Below are positions 6,031 through 6,707 of a stretch of DNA of 6,707 nt, in pieces. Below the pieces are notes generated by a model that had not been told where the DNA came from, made no database searches, and saw only the letters and a list, made by a program, of their open reading frames with translations. Source of the DNA: a bacterium (GTDB lineage: Bacteria > Krumholzibacteriota > Krumholzibacteria > LZORAL124-64-63); the NCBI GenBank assembly GCA_030592025.1, contig JAUUZX010000083.1, positions 1 to 6,707 on the forward strand, written 5' to 3'. Numbering within the stretch: the first letter of the stretch is position 1; the number at the start of each line of letters is the position of its first letter. Position numbers and translations under genes: made by a program.

Positions 6031-6585
6031 TCAGGTGAAGAGCCCGAGTTGGGGCGGCTCACCGGGCAGATCCAGGGCCTCCAGGACCCGGGGCACCCAG
6101 GACGAACGGTCCTCCGCCGGCAGGGGCAGGGCCGTCGCCGAAAACTCCTCCATCAGGTCGTCGATCAGCCGGTCGATGGCGAGCTGGAATTCGACCGACG
6201 TGTCGCGGGTGCCGTCGAAGGTCGGCGGCGCACTCACCGGTACCTTCACCAGCAGGGTGTAGGTGTCGAGCCAGGACCGGATGAGGGGCTCCAGGTCCGA
6301 GCGACGACCGGCCGCGTGGACCAGATACGCGTAGTTGTCGACAACCGACCGGTCGCAGATGATCGCGTCGTACGCTGCCGCGAGTTCGATCTCCTGGGCG
6401 ACCTGCGTGTGCAGGATCCAGTTCTGCGCGCCCTCGGTGGTCTCGCGATTGATGGGCAGGGGGCAACTGCGCGCCACCTCCTTGACGAGATCGACACCGA
6501 AGTCGAGTCGCTTCAGGGCGGCTGCGAGTTCAAAGCAGAGGGTCGTCTTGCCCACCCCGTGGGTCCCGATGAACGCGATCTTCAT
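6031..6585 (-). CDS. Small P-loop NTPase, AAA_28/NadR- or nucleoside-kinase-like, 184 residues
   Basis: This is a single-domain P-loop ATP-binding protein of the group that also contains the NadR kinase domain and thymidylate-kinase-like proteins; it probably phosphorylates a small metabolite. Walker A is GTHGVGKTT at residues 7-15, right after the first strand (KIAFI). After a basic/acidic helix (KEVARSCPLPINR, 35-47) and a Gln-rich helix (60-68), strand DAIICDRSVVDNYAYL (73-88) gives D79-R80, matching the DR motif of deoxynucleoside kinase-like folds. A Tyr-Thr-Leu-Leu-Val-Lys-Val strand (109-115) follows, then a probable lid and C-terminal helices. ATG 6585 puts the P-loop in its usual place; upstream ATGs at 6681 and 6636 would add residues without family character. 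There is no Shine-Dalgarno, and a good promoter ends 7 nt before the ATG, so the mRNA is probably leaderless. It is soluble and cytoplasmic. The upstream neighbour is out of the window. The substrate is unknown. Confidence 0.9.
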   Translation of the reverse strand: MKIAFIGTHGVGKTTLCFELAAALKRLDFGVDLVKEVARSCPLPINRETTEGAQNWILHTQVAQEIELAAAYDAIICDRSVVDNYAYLVHAAGRRSDLEPLIRSWLDTYTLLVKVPVSAPPTFDGTRDTSVEFQLAIDRLIDDLMEEFSATALPLPAEDRSSWVPRVLEALDLPGEPPQLGLFT

Positions 6586-6592
6586 GCCCGGC

Positions 6593-6621
6593 AATTTAGT
6601 CAGGTGGGCCCCGTCTGTCCA
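6593..6621 (-). promoter_or_regulatory. Promoter giving a leaderless mRNA for the P-loop NTPase
   Basis: On the minus strand TGGACA (6616-6621, 5 of 6 to TTGACA) is followed after exactly 17 nt by TAAATT (6593-6598, 4 of 6 to TATAAT). Seven nt (6586-6592) separate the -10 from the A of ATG 6585, so initiation would fall on or next to the start codon. A 14-bp perfect palindrome covers the -35. Confidence 0.55.
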
Positions 6622-6625
6622 GACG
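6612..6625. repeat. Perfect inverted repeat CGTCTG-tc-CAGACG over the -35
   Basis: Two 6-bp arms with a 2-nt centre cover the -35 hexamer (6616-6621) of the NTPase promoter. The position suits a repressor or activator site. No regulator gene is visible, and a chance palindrome remains possible. Confidence 0.42.
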
Positions 6626-6707
6626 ACCAGCCGTTGCATGGGCCACCGGCGGACGTTAGGATGGCCACGTACGCCGTCCACGCGCCCAACCCGGGAGGCG
6701 GATCGAC

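Noticed and set aside
6661..6707. Possible start of a plus-strand gene (ATG 6661, reading MATYAVHAPNPGGG)
   Set aside because: Only 15 codons fit before the edge, there is no convincing SD, and the peptide cannot be assigned; it cannot be supported from this window.

Overview
This is a GC-rich (roughly 70 % by eye) bacterial chromosomal window with six protein-coding genes, tightly packed and almost all in G/C-ending codons. Clear Shine-Dalgarno sites (for example AAGGAGG before the cupin gene) and sigma70-like promoter matches show that it is bacterial. Nothing in the window identifies the phylum. There are no rRNA or tRNA genes, no CRISPR array, no insertion sequence and no sign of phage. 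It reads as ordinary housekeeping or accessory chromosome.

Layout, left to right. (1) Positions 1-1050, minus strand: the first 350 residues of a CLC-family chloride channel/transporter, cut by the left edge of the window. (2) Positions 1051-1238: a divergent intergenic region with a plausible promoter on each strand. (3) Positions 1239-3944, plus strand: a 901-residue tandem M16 (pitrilysin/insulinase-type) zinc peptidase with an active N-terminal half and a catalytically dead C-terminal half. (4) Positions 3949-3976: a perfect 12-bp hairpin between two convergent genes, most likely a bidirectional terminator. (5) Positions 3999-4358, minus strand: a small single-domain cupin, with its own candidate promoter and an inverted-repeat operator upstream. 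(6) Positions 4466-4960, minus strand: an FMN-binding flavin-reductase-like protein. It sits 31 nt downstream of (7) an endonuclease/exonuclease/phosphatase (EEP) fold hydrolase at 4992-5861, so these two probably form an operon. (8) Positions 6031-6585, minus strand: a small P-loop NTPase of the AAA_28/NadR-like kind, with a promoter placed so that its mRNA would be leaderless.

How the genes work together: there is no obvious shared pathway. The flavin reductase and the EEP hydrolase are linked by spacing only. The cupin lies in the same direction but appears to have its own control region. The CLC and M16 genes are divergent neighbours. I see no convincing undescribed multi-gene system. The more interesting signals are regulatory (a leaderless promoter with a palindrome on its -35, and operator-like inverted repeats at the cupin promoter) and residue-level (non-canonical ion-pathway residues in the CLC protein, and the clean loss of HxxEH in the second M16 half).
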